NCBI GenBank assembly: GCA_009668925.1
Contig: SBEK01000222.1
Coordinates: 1 to 5,410, forward strand
Direction of reading: 5' to 3'
Origin: Deltaproteobacteria bacterium
GTDB lineage: Bacteria; Desulfobacterota; Syntrophia; Syntrophales; Smithellaceae
DNA length: 5,410 nt
Both the position numbers and the translations under genes were made by a program. This document shows positions 1 through 5,410 of this stretch, piece after piece; within the stretch, counting starts at the first letter, position 1, and each line of letters starts with the position of its first letter. Under the pieces are notes generated by a model. The model was not told the DNA's origin. It worked only from the letters and a program-made list of their open reading frames with translations, and searched no databases.

Positions 1-781
1 TCCGAAGCGGGTGATTCGCCTCCTGCGAAATCTTTTCCATCCATTGTTCGAAAGAATTCAAATCGGCCGACGGTCCATCATAATCAAAAAAGTTCAGCGG
101 CGAATGAACGCTCAAAATCTTCTGCGGCTTAAACCGTTTGATGAGCGCGACCTGAAACAGGGTTTCCTGCTCGGACCCCGCGTGCGGTCCCGGATAGTAG
201 CGCTGGTTTTTCCTGCCCTTGGTTATCCATTGGCGATAGGCGTCCGGATTCCAGCCTCTCGTCGGAAAATTCCGGTTAATATCCACACCGGCCGAATTGA
301 CGCGCGTCGGCTGGGTCTCCAGGTATCCATCGGGATTCACAAGCGGCGCGATCACGATGCATTTGTCCAAGACGACCTCGGGATGCTCATTAATATAGTG
401 CGCCAGTTTGAACATCAGATAGACAGTCGGCAATTCATCGCCGTGAACGCCTCCCAGGAATAAAATGCAATCACCCGACGGCTTGCCGAAACGGGCAAAA
501 ATCAACGGGTGGTGATTCCTGGTTCTGCGGTGAAACTCCCAGCGAATGCCGCGGCAGGAGGCATCCGTCCAGTCGTAGCGCAGGTTCTTGGCCTCCAGCG
601 TATCAAGAAACCGCGTCAGTTCCTGCGCGAGCGGATCAGCGGCCCGAACCGGGCCCGCGAGCCACGGACTCATCCCCAGGCAAAAAATCAAACAAACACA
701 GCCGATGATGACTGCGGGCCGGAAAGTCGTCCGGCACGAAATATGATGATCAGCAAAAGGAAGGCTCAGTCGTTTTTTCAT
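1..781 (-). CDS. Exported M14-family zinc carboxypeptidase (MpaA-like), 3' end outside window
   Basis: The first 260 codons are present and the frame is still open at the left edge. The start is ATG at 781. An N-terminal export signal is visible: KKR at residues 2-4, a hydrophobic stretch at about 22-42, and a possible signal peptidase site after V-R-A (45-47). The mature part shows M14 hallmarks: H113-G-D-E116 (zinc ligands), NPDG at 149-152, R160 followed by DINRNFP at 167-173 (substrate-binding Asn/Arg), GSEQET at 202-207, and H226 (third zinc ligand) before FDYDGPS. The catalytic glutamate expected near the C-terminus lies outside the window. The pattern resembles murein peptide amidase MpaA, which cuts the gamma-D-Glu to diaminopimelate bond. 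E. coli MpaA is cytoplasmic, whereas this protein appears exported, so a periplasmic role on wall peptides is inference. Another M14 carboxypeptidase specificity is possible. The family call is secure and the substrate is not. It lies 23 bases after gltX and is probably co-transcribed with it. Confidence 0.88.
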   Translation of the reverse strand, partial: MKKRLSLPFADHHISCRTTFRPAVIIGCVCLIFCLGMSPWLAGPVRAADPLAQELTRFLDTLEAKNLRYDWTDASCRGIRWEFHRRTRNHHPLIFARFGKPSGDCILFLGGVHGDELPTVYLMFKLAHYINEHPEVVLDKCIVIAPLVNPDGYLETQPTRVNSAGVDINRNFPTRGWNPDAYRQWITKGRKNQRYYPGPHAGSEQETLFQVALIKRFKPQKILSVHSPLNFFDYDGPSADLNSFEQWMEKISQEANHPLR

Positions 782-804
782 TCCTTCATGGTTTTCCGAA
801 TCTG

Positions 805-2244
805 CTACCGGTTTGCCTGCCGGAGCCTCTCGAGGGCGGAATCCCGGCCCAGGATCGCGAATACTTTATCCAGTTCGGGGCCTTTTACTTTTCCGGTCAG
901 CGCCGCCCGCACCGGCATAAACAAATCCCGGCCTTTGACGCCGGATCTTTCCCTGGCGTATTTTATGGCGGCGGCGTAAACGTCTTCGGCCGGACCGGCG
1001 GCCTGTTCCAGATATTCGCCGAAAGACCGGATCACTTTCCGAGCGATTTCGGAATCAAGTATCTGTCGCGCCTCAGATCCGATCTTGTATCGATCATCGA
1101 AAAACAAATCAATGTGACCGTCAATATCCGCAAGGGTTGTCAGTTCATCCTGGACGGTCTCAATCACGCGTCTCAGCCAGTGGACGTCCAGATCGGCCGT
1201 CCGGTACCCCGCTTCGCGTAAAAACGGCTCCAGCCTCCGGAGCAAATCGTCCGTGGTGCAATTCCGGATGTAGATCGCGTTTAGCCACCGGAGCTTATCT
1301 TCATCAAAGACCGCGCCGCTTTTGGATGCCCGCGCAAGCGAAAACGCGTCCACCATCTCCTGCTGAGACAAAACTTCCCGCCCGTCGGCAAACGAACTCC
1401 CGAGAAGGCCCAGATAGTTGAGCAGCGCCTCGGGAAGAAATCCCCGTCTGCGGAATTCACTGACCGACACGGAACCATGGCGTTTGCTGAGCTTGGCGTG
1501 GTCTTTGCCGAGAATCAGACAATGATGGGCAAAGACCGGCGGTTCGAACCCGAAGGCGCGGTACAGCATGATCTGCAAAGCCGTGTTGGACAAATGATCC
1601 TCGCCGCGGATCACGTGCGTAATCGCCATCAGATGATCATCGATGACCACGGCGAAATTGTAAGCCGGCATGCCGTTGGACCGGACGATGATGAAATCGC
1701 CCATCGCTTCGCTGTCAAACGCGACGGGCCCCCGGATCAAGTCGTCAAAGGAAATGGATTCGTCGGGAACGCGGAACCGGTAAGACGGTTTGCGGCCGGA
1801 TGCCGCGAGCGCCGAGCGTTCACCGGCGGTCAGGCTGCGGCATTTTCCCATATAGCGGGGCATGCGCTTGCTGAGAATCAGAGACTGACGCTCTTCTTCG
1901 AGTTCCGCTTCGGTGCAGTAACAAGGATACACCCGATCCGCGTCGATCAGCTTCTGAAGATGACTTTTGTAGATATCCAGGCGCTCGCTCTGCCGATAAG
2001 GTCCGTATGCGCCTCCCATCTCCGGGCCTTCATCCCAGGAAAGCCCCAGCCACTTCAAATCGTCCAGAAGATTGATCTGATAGGAAAGAGCGCTGCGGGA
2101 TTCATCGGTGTCTTCAATCCGCAGGATAAAGCGGCCCTGATGATGGCGGGCAAACATCCAGTTAAATAGAGCCGTGCGCGCATTTCCCACATGCAATTCA
2201 CCGGTGGGCGACGGCGCAAATCGAACTCTGGGCGCGTCACTCAT
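805..2244 (-). CDS. gltX: Glutamyl-tRNA synthetase
   Basis: Cytoplasmic class I aminoacyl-tRNA synthetase that charges tRNA-Glu with glutamate using ATP. The 479 residues are full length for a bacterial GluRS. The nucleotide-binding HIGH motif appears as HVGN (18-21) within the typical [20 protein letters not shown] segment, and the KMSKS motif appears as KLSKR (251-255). LRIEDTD (41-47), the [12 protein letters not shown] segment (210-221) and the [14 protein letters not shown] segment (269-282) are also characteristic. The zinc-binding insertion has C108, C110, Y131 and C135. The residue two after C135, where E. coli GluRS has a histidine ligand, is serine here. The C-terminal anticodon-binding region (about 330-479) is all-helical and ends normally. 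The ATG at 2244 overlaps the end of ispDF by 8 bases and is preceded by AAAGGA at a 6-base spacing, which fixes the start. Whether it also charges tRNA-Gln for the amidotransferase route cannot be decided from this window. Confidence 0.97.
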   Translation of the reverse strand: MSDAPRVRFAPSPTGELHVGNARTALFNWMFARHHQGRFILRIEDTDESRSALSYQINLLDDLKWLGLSWDEGPEMGGAYGPYRQSERLDIYKSHLQKLIDADRVYPCYCTEAELEEERQSLILSKRMPRYMGKCRSLTAGERSALAASGRKPSYRFRVPDESISFDDLIRGPVAFDSEAMGDFIIVRSNGMPAYNFAVVIDDHLMAITHVIRGEDHLSNTALQIMLYRAFGFEPPVFAHHCLILGKDHAKLSKRHGSVSVSEFRRRGFLPEALLNYLGLLGSSFADGREVLSQQEMVDAFSLARASKSGAVFDEDKLRWLNAIYIRNCTTDDLLRRLEPFLREAGYRTADLDVHWLRRVIETVQDELTTLADIDGHIDLFFDDRYKIGSEARQILDSEIARKVIRSFGEYLEQAAGPAEDVYAAAIKYARERSGVKGRDLFMPVRAALTGKVKGPELDKVFAILGRDSALERLRQANR

Positions 2245-3424
2245 TCTTCATCCTTTCCACGCCGGTGGCTATGGCCAGCACGGCGATGCCTTCTTCGCGT
2301 CCGACAAAACCCATGCCTTCATTGGTTTTGGCTTTGATATTGACGGCCGTCTCCGGAATATCCAGCGTTTTCGCGATCAAGGCGGCCATCGCTGCGGCAT
2401 AAGGCGCCAGTTTCGGTTTTTCCAGCATGACCGTCGCATCAATATTGTTGATGCTCAAGCCTTTCGCTTCAAGGATATGTTTGACCCGTTTCAGAAGAAC
2501 GAGACTGGAAATATCCTTGTAAGCCGGATCGGTATCCGGAAAATGTCTTCCGATGTCCCCTGCCCCCGCCATTCCCAGGAGCGCGTCTGCTACCGCATGC
2601 AGAAGAGCGTCGGCATCGGAATGACCGGCCAGTCCCCGGTCGCAGGGAATTTCCACGCCGCCCAGAATCAGCTTTCTGTCCGGGGCAAAGCGATGGCTGT
2701 CGTAACCGAGCCCGCTTCGATAAATTATTTTTTCCTTCATTCTTTCTTTCATCAAGGCTTGTGCTACAATCAAATCTTCCGGCGTTGTGATTTTGATATT
2801 TTCGTAGGAGCCGGCCACCATGCGGACTTTTACGCCCGTTCGTTCCACCAGCGACGCGTCATCCGTTCCATAATAGCCGTCATCACCGGCTTTGGCAAAG
2901 GCCCGGCTCAAAACGTCATATTGAAACGCCTGCGGAGTCTGCGTCTGCCAGAGATGGCTGCGCGGCAGGGTTGCCGTGACGATATTTTCGGCCGTTACTT
3001 CCTTCATGGTGTCCTTCGCCCGGACGCCGACGGCCGCGGCGCCTTCCCCGGCGGCGGCTTCCACAACCCGTTCAATCATGTCCCGCGTCACAAAGGGCCG
3101 CACGCCATCGTGAATGACGACCACATCGCAAGCCTTTGTGATGGCCAAAAAACCATTCCGGACCGAATCCTGCCGCTCGCGGCCTCCCGCGACGACGGTC
3201 GTCACTTTCCGCAATTTGTATGGATGAACGATTCGTTCGCGGACGAATGTCAAATCATCTTCCGGCACCACCAGGACAATCTCCTGGATCGAAGCGGATT
3301 CCTGAAAAACCAGGAGTGTATGAACCAGAACCGGCAGGGATTGCAAAGAAAGATACTGTTTGGCCGTTTCGGAGCCCAATCGCTTACCGGACCCGCCCGC
3401 GGGAATAATCGCTACTGTTTTCAT
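2237..3424 (-). CDS. ispDF: Bifunctional IspD-IspF: MEP cytidylyltransferase / MEcPP synthase
   Basis: One 395-residue protein carries two enzymes of the non-mevalonate (MEP) isoprenoid pathway. The N-terminal IspD half (about 1-230) transfers CMP from CTP to methylerythritol phosphate. It shows the nucleotide-binding loop [10 protein letters not shown] (8-17), K22-Q23, GGRERQDSV (80-88), HDGVRPF (105-111), TQTPQAF (161-167), TDDASL (187-192) and [11 protein letters not shown] (208-218). The C-terminal IspF half (about 236-395) cyclises the CDP-ME phosphate product. It has zinc ligands D242-x-H244 and H276, with the same 32-residue spacing as D8/H10/H42 of E. coli IspF, plus the [12 protein letters not shown] segment (266-277) and the [14 protein letters not shown] segment (367-380). 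A short charged linker, MKERMKEK (225-232), joins them. The middle enzyme of this stretch of the pathway, IspE, is not here. The start is ATG at 3424, with GAGGG four bases upstream. The fused form is known from Alphaproteobacteria, Campylobacterota and some deltaproteobacteria. Confidence 0.97.
   Translation of the reverse strand: MKTVAIIPAGGSGKRLGSETAKQYLSLQSLPVLVHTLLVFQESASIQEIVLVVPEDDLTFVRERIVHPYKLRKVTTVVAGGRERQDSVRNGFLAITKACDVVVIHDGVRPFVTRDMIERVVEAAAGEGAAAVGVRAKDTMKEVTAENIVTATLPRSHLWQTQTPQAFQYDVLSRAFAKAGDDGYYGTDDASLVERTGVKVRMVAGSYENIKITTPEDLIVAQALMKERMKEKIIYRSGLGYDSHRFAPDRKLILGGVEIPCDRGLAGHSDADALLHAVADALLGMAGAGDIGRHFPDTDPAYKDISSLVLLKRVKHILEAKGLSINNIDATVMLEKPKLAPYAAAMAALIAKTLDIPETAVNIKAKTNEGMGFVGREEGIAVLAIATGVERMKNE
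2251..2256 (-). promoter_or_regulatory. Ribosome binding site of gltX inside ispDF
   Basis: On the minus strand AAAGGA lies 6 bases before the ATG at 2244, within the last codons of ispDF. It supports the overlapping ATG as the true gltX start and suggests translational coupling to ispDF. Confidence 0.7.
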
Positions 3425-3428
3425 AACG

Positions 3429-3433
3429 CCCTC
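3429..3433 (-). promoter_or_regulatory. Ribosome binding site of ispDF
   Basis: GAGGG on the minus strand lies 4 bases before the ATG at 3424. A nearer-upstream ATG that overlaps the site is out of frame and stops after four codons, so it is not a competing start. Confidence 0.65.
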
Positions 3434-3476
3434 ATCTGCGGTCCCAAGTGGACACTTTGTCTTTGCTCACGTCTTA

Positions 3477-3528
3477 GCTCCGCCGGGCCGGCGAAGCGGG
3501 AAATCCGGTCGTCCGGGTTTCCTAAACC
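3477..3528 (-). repeat. Palindrome-rich leader upstream of ispDF (three adjacent hairpins)
   Basis: Three inverted repeats stand side by side. Arms 3477-3485 and 3489-3497 form 9 pairs around a 3-base loop. Arms 3505-3508 and 3513-3516 (CCGG/CCGG) enclose 4 bases. Arms 3516-3520 and 3524-3528 (GGTTT/AAACC) enclose 3 bases, and the second and third share base 3516. In the first hairpin the only imperfect position is a G-U pair in minus-strand RNA but a C-A mismatch in plus-strand RNA, which fits a structure in the ispDF message. It could be a 5' leader element or a copy of an intergenic palindromic repeat. I saw no convincing sigma70 promoter between the upstream terminator and ispDF. Confidence 0.5.
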
Positions 3529-3539
3529 AGACAGCGAAT

Positions 3540-3576
3540 AAAAAAGCAGGCCCGGAATATATTTTTCCGGGCCTGC
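3540..3576 (-). terminator. Rho-independent terminator after the yacL-like gene
   Basis: A perfect 12-base-pair stem (arms 3565-3576 and 3546-3557, GC-rich with two A-T pairs at the loop end) encloses a 7-base loop. On the minus strand it is followed at once by six T residues (3545-3540) and then ATT. It sits about 46 bases after the stop codon at 3623. The plus-strand side has no T tract, so it acts on minus-strand transcripts only. It separates carD/yacL from ispDF-gltX-peptidase. Confidence 0.92.
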
Positions 3577-3622
3577 CCGTCAGAGGTATTTCTATCCGGC
3601 AAAAAGACATAACAATGATTGC

Positions 3623-4639
3623 TTACTGATTGCCGCTTTTCTTGTCGGCGACTTCTTTTAATTCGGTGAAGATCATCCGGCCGGCCGTTGTTTGCAGCAC
3701 ACTGGTCACCACAACTTCGACAGTCGTGTTGATCATTTTTTGGGCGCTGTCGACGATAATCATCGTCCCGTCGTCCAGATAACCGACCCCTTGCCCCGGT
3801 TCCTTGCCCTCTCTGATGATTTTCACCAGCATCTGCTCACCGGGCAGAACAACCGGTTTCATGGCATTGGCGAGTTCATTGACATTCAGGACCCGGACGC
3901 CCTGCAACTCGGCAACCTTGTTCAGGTTATAATCGTTGGTCATGAGCTTGGCATTTAATTTCTGCGCCAGAGCGACCAGTTTGCCGTCCACGCCTTTTAT
4001 CTTCGGAAAATCCTGTTCCACAATCTCAATATTGATGGCCGAACTTTTTTGCATCCGATTGAGGACATCCAATCCCCGCCGCCCCCGCGACCGTTTCATG
4101 GAATCGGACGAATCCGCAATAAACTGCAGTTCATTAAGCACAAAGCGCGGAACGATCAATTCTCCGTCGATGAAGCCCGTATCGCAGATATCGGCGATTC
4201 TTCCGTCGATAATCACGCTGGTATCCAATAAGCGATGGTCAACATACGTTTTCCCTTCGGCTGCGTGAAGACTGAATTCATCCGCCTTTTTTGATCCGAG
4301 AACCAGCCCGAGATACCCCAGAATACCCGTCAGAAGCAGATAAATCCACGGAACGACGTGCTGATCCTGCGTAATCTTGATGACCATATTCAAGCCGAAA
4401 CCAAGAATTAACGCGATCAGCAGACCGATGACCATGCCGATGACACCGCCCGCGATGATCCTGAGGGAAAGTTTGCGGATATCTTTTTCAACTCTGATGA
4501 CCAGCAGCGCAATGACTAAACCTACGATAAAGCCGATGATTGCCTGGAAATACGCATATGAACTATCTGCCGCCATATAGTAAACGATAAAATAACCGCT
4601 GACCGAACAGGCCAAAACCAATAGAATTCTTATGATCAA
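3623..4639 (-). CDS. YacL-like integral membrane protein with PIN and TRAM domains
   Basis: The protein has 338 residues from a TTG at 4639; an in-frame GTG at 4648 would give 341, and the numbering here uses the 341-residue form. Four hydrophobic segments (about 4-23, 33-52, 62-90 and 98-118) make the membrane part. A PIN nuclease-like domain follows (about 138-262), with the acidic residues D142 (in LLDTSVIIDGR), E173 (in LNELQ), D221 (in GVDGKLVALA) and D239 (in TNDYNL). The C-terminus is a TRAM domain (about 266-330), a small fold that usually binds RNA. This matches Bacillus YacL and its relatives, whose physiological role is not established. RNA cleavage at the membrane is inferred from the domains. 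The TTG is preferred because GGGAGGTGA (4653-4645) is correctly spaced for it, whereas the GTG is embedded in that site. In Bacillus, yacL lies just before ispD, ispF and gltX, as here. The gene ends in a strong terminator and has its own likely promoter. Confidence 0.92.
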   Translation of the reverse strand: MIIRILLVLACSVSGYFIVYYMAADSSYAYFQAIIGFIVGLVIALLVIRVEKDIRKLSLRIIAGGVIGMVIGLLIALILGFGLNMVIKITQDQHVVPWIYLLLTGILGYLGLVLGSKKADEFSLHAAEGKTYVDHRLLDTSVIIDGRIADICDTGFIDGELIVPRFVLNELQFIADSSDSMKRSRGRRGLDVLNRMQKSSAINIEIVEQDFPKIKGVDGKLVALAQKLNAKLMTNDYNLNKVAELQGVRVLNVNELANAMKPVVLPGEQMLVKIIREGKEPGQGVGYLDDGTMIIVDSAQKMINTTVEVVVTSVLQTTAGRMIFTELKEVADKKSGNQ

Positions 4640-4644
4640 ATACG

Positions 4645-4653
4645 TCACCTCCC
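4645..4653 (-). promoter_or_regulatory. Strong Shine-Dalgarno that decides the yacL-like start
   Basis: GGGAGGTGA on the minus strand matches the anti-Shine-Dalgarno over eight consecutive bases (GGAGGTGA). The core GGAGG is followed by 8 bases and then TTG at 4639. The in-frame GTG at 4648-4646 is part of this site and so has no site of its own at a workable distance. Confidence 0.75.
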
Positions 4654-4692
4654 TTTTTTTAAAAATAATGGAATTAAAGTGATGCAGGTCTT

Positions 4693-4720
4693 AATATAAG
4701 CAGACTACTCAATTACTCAA
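4693..4720 (-). promoter_or_regulatory. Likely sigma70-type promoter of the yacL-like gene
   Basis: On the minus strand, TTGAGT (4720-4715; 4 of 6 to consensus) and TATATT (4698-4693; 5 of 6) are separated by 16 bases. Transcription would begin near 4686, leaving a leader of about 45 bases. The -35 box falls within the upstream copy of a tandem 8-base repeat (4706-4721). Confidence 0.55.
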
Positions 4721-4721
4721 T
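4706..4721. repeat. Tandem 8-base repeat overlapping the -35 box
   Basis: TACTCAAT occurs twice without a gap, at 4706-4713 and 4714-4721 (minus strand ATTGAGTA). The upstream copy supplies the TTGAGT -35 box. It could be a binding site for a regulator or a chance slippage duplication. Confidence 0.6.
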
Positions 4722-4732
4722 AATGTGGAGGT

Positions 4733-4758
4733 CTCTTTTTTTCCTTAAAGAGGAAAAA
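4733..4758 (-). other. AT-rich hairpin with two mutually exclusive pairings
   Basis: The arms TTTTTCCT (4738-4745) and AGGAAAAA (4751-4758) form 8 pairs with a 5-base loop. Alternatively CTCTTT (4733-4738) pairs with AAAGAG (4747-4752). The two pairings share bases, so only one can form. The site lies between carD and the putative yacL promoter. It could be a weak end to carD transcripts or simply part of an AT-rich upstream region. Confidence 0.4.
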
Positions 4759-4790
4759 TGATCTGTCCATTCTTCAATTTTCAAAGAACC

Positions 4791-4804
4791 CCGGCCTGAG
4801 CCGG
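4791..4804 (-). terminator. Weak terminator-like hairpin after carD
   Basis: GCCGG/CCGGC arms (4800-4804 and 4791-4795) enclose a 4-base loop, 14 bases after the carD stop. On the minus strand a short, impure T-rich stretch (GGTTCTTT) follows. The 4800-4804 arm can instead pair with 4813-4817, next to the carD stop codon. The stem is short, so termination is probably incomplete and some carD transcripts may run into the yacL-like gene. Confidence 0.4.
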
Positions 4805-4818
4805 ACAAATTACCGGCT

Positions 4819-5304
4819 TTACTGCACGGTAAAAATCATCTGCAAATCGCGTTCAACTTTAGCTTCCTGGGCATTGGTCGCCACGGAAATTTCCTTCACC
4901 AGCAGATTCTTGGCTGTATCCATCATCTTCCGTTCGCCGAAGGAAAGGTTTTTGTCGCTTTTCAAAATGAACAAATCCCTCAAAACGCTGGCAATTTCAA
5001 AAACCGAACCCGTTTTTATTTTTTCCAGATATTCCCGGTAACGCTTATTCCAGGTCTGCTTGTCGATGGTAACATCTTTATTGCGCAAGATTTCGTAAAC
5101 TTTGGGTATTTCCTTCTCCATGATGACTTCACGAAGTCCTACGGCCTTGGCCGAAGTCGTGGGAATCATAATCTTCATCCCGTTACCCATAATTTTCATG
5201 ACATAAAAGGGCTGTTTCTTTCCCATAACTTCTCTATTTTCAATAGCTTCAATGACACCGACACCTTGTGCCGGATAAACGGCCAAATCACCTACTTTAA
5301 ACAT
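4819..5304 (-). CDS. carD: CarD/CdnL-family transcription regulator
   Basis: A 161-residue protein of normal family length that binds RNA polymerase and stabilises the open promoter complex. It is not a classical operator-binding repressor. The N-terminal RNA polymerase-interaction domain (about 1-65) begins with the family signature FKVGDLAVYPAQGVGVIEAIE (2-22) and has the GNGMKIMIPTTSAKAVGLR strand-rich segment (40-58). The C-terminal part (about 66-161) is helical and holds the conserved tryptophan W85 in TWNKRYREYLEKIKTG, which in characterised CarD proteins contacts the upstream edge of the -10 region, then the FEIASVLRDLF and LSFGERKMMDTAKNLLVKEIS segments. The start is ATG at 5304, with GGGAG six bases upstream. 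In known relatives CarD supports rRNA promoter activity and stress responses; whether it does so here is inference. The gene has its own promoter just upstream, and its neighbour is the yacL-like gene. Confidence 0.95.
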   Translation of the reverse strand: MFKVGDLAVYPAQGVGVIEAIENREVMGKKQPFYVMKIMGNGMKIMIPTTSAKAVGLREVIMEKEIPKVYEILRNKDVTIDKQTWNKRYREYLEKIKTGSVFEIASVLRDLFILKSDKNLSFGERKMMDTAKNLLVKEISVATNAQEAKVERDLQMIFTVQ

Positions 5305-5310
5305 TTTATG

Positions 5311-5315
5311 CTCCC
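5311..5315 (-). promoter_or_regulatory. Ribosome binding site of carD
   Basis: GGGAG on the minus strand lies 6 bases before the ATG at 5304, a standard spacing that supports this start. Confidence 0.7.
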
Positions 5316-5337
5316 TGCCTTTCTATAATAGCGGAGC

Positions 5338-5366
5338 AGATTACCACAGTTCGGACAATTAGTCAA
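5338..5366 (-). promoter_or_regulatory. Sigma70-type promoter of carD
   Basis: On the minus strand, TTGACT (5366-5361; 5 of 6) and TAATCT (5343-5338) stand 17 bases apart, and TGG immediately before the -10 box gives an extended -10. The DNA upstream (5367-5400) is very AT-rich and could act as an UP element. The predicted start near 5331 gives a leader of about 27 bases. The -10 box matches consensus only 3 of 6 but keeps the key second A and last T. Confidence 0.65.
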
Positions 5367-5410
5367 TAATTAATACAATTTAGTGAAATATTTGAGAAAT
5401 GTTACATGAC

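Noticed and set aside
694..705. Possible lipoprotein box (I-I-G-C) in the peptidase signal region
   Set aside because: The cysteine lies near the start of the hydrophobic segment with only a few hydrophobic residues before it, unlike a real lipobox; the V-R-A site further on fits better.
11..979. Two plus-strand open frames near the left edge
   Set aside because: The minus-strand frame across 1-781 encodes clear M14 peptidase motifs, and the region beyond is the 3' end of gltX, so the plus-strand frames are shadows.
1477..2169. Plus-strand open frame of 230 codons opposite gltX
   Set aside because: It lies wholly within the glutamyl-tRNA synthetase gene, and its sequence has no domain signature.
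2174..3541. Long plus-strand open frame (455 codons) opposite ispDF
   Set aside because: It is antisense to a gene with complete IspD and IspF motifs, shows no recognisable domain, and its protein is rich in Arg, His and Phe as expected of a complement-strand shadow.
3546..3576. Bidirectional terminator
   Set aside because: Only the minus-strand side has a T tract; the plus-strand side continues with CCGTCAG, and no plus-strand gene reads into it.
3425..3622. Riboswitch, T-box or tRNA gene in the spacer before ispDF
   Set aside because: I looked for a T-box sequence (TGG bulge partner), a cloverleaf and known riboswitch cores and found none; only simple hairpins are present.

Overview
This is a block of ordinary bacterial housekeeping genes, and every supported gene is read from the minus strand. 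In transcription order, from high to low coordinates, they are: a CarD/CdnL-family RNA polymerase-binding regulator; a YacL-like membrane protein with PIN and TRAM domains; a fused IspD-IspF enzyme of the non-mevalonate isoprenoid pathway; glutamyl-tRNA synthetase; and the N-terminal 260 residues of an exported M14 zinc carboxypeptidase that runs off the left edge. The plus-strand open frames are antisense shadows of these genes.

The gene set suggests a moderate-GC member of the former Deltaproteobacteria (Desulfobacterota, perhaps Syntrophia-like). The argument is a combination of traits. YacL next to isoprenoid genes and gltX recalls the order in Firmicutes such as Bacillus. The fused IspDF, however, is typical of Alphaproteobacteria, Campylobacterota and some deltaproteobacteria. 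CarD is common in deltaproteobacteria. This placement is inference and was not tested by any search.

Layout: positions 5305-5410 hold a good sigma70-type promoter and a ribosome binding site for carD. Between carD and yacL (4649-4818) there is a GC hairpin just after the carD stop, an AT-rich hairpin with two alternative pairings, and a second likely promoter whose -35 box lies in a tandem 8-base repeat. The yacL-like gene ends in a strong intrinsic terminator (3540-3576). It is followed by a palindrome-rich leader of about 115 bases before ispDF. ispDF and gltX overlap by 8 bases, and the carboxypeptidase starts 23 bases after the gltX stop, so the last three genes look like one transcription unit.

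The genes do not form a single pathway. They join transcription initiation control, a putative membrane-tethered nuclease, isoprenoid precursor synthesis, tRNA charging and probable cell-wall peptide processing. I found no mobile element, CRISPR array, RNA gene, toxin-antitoxin pair or defence system. The points most worth a second look are the structured ispDF leader, the probable TTG start of the yacL-like gene, and the regulatory DNA between carD and yacL.
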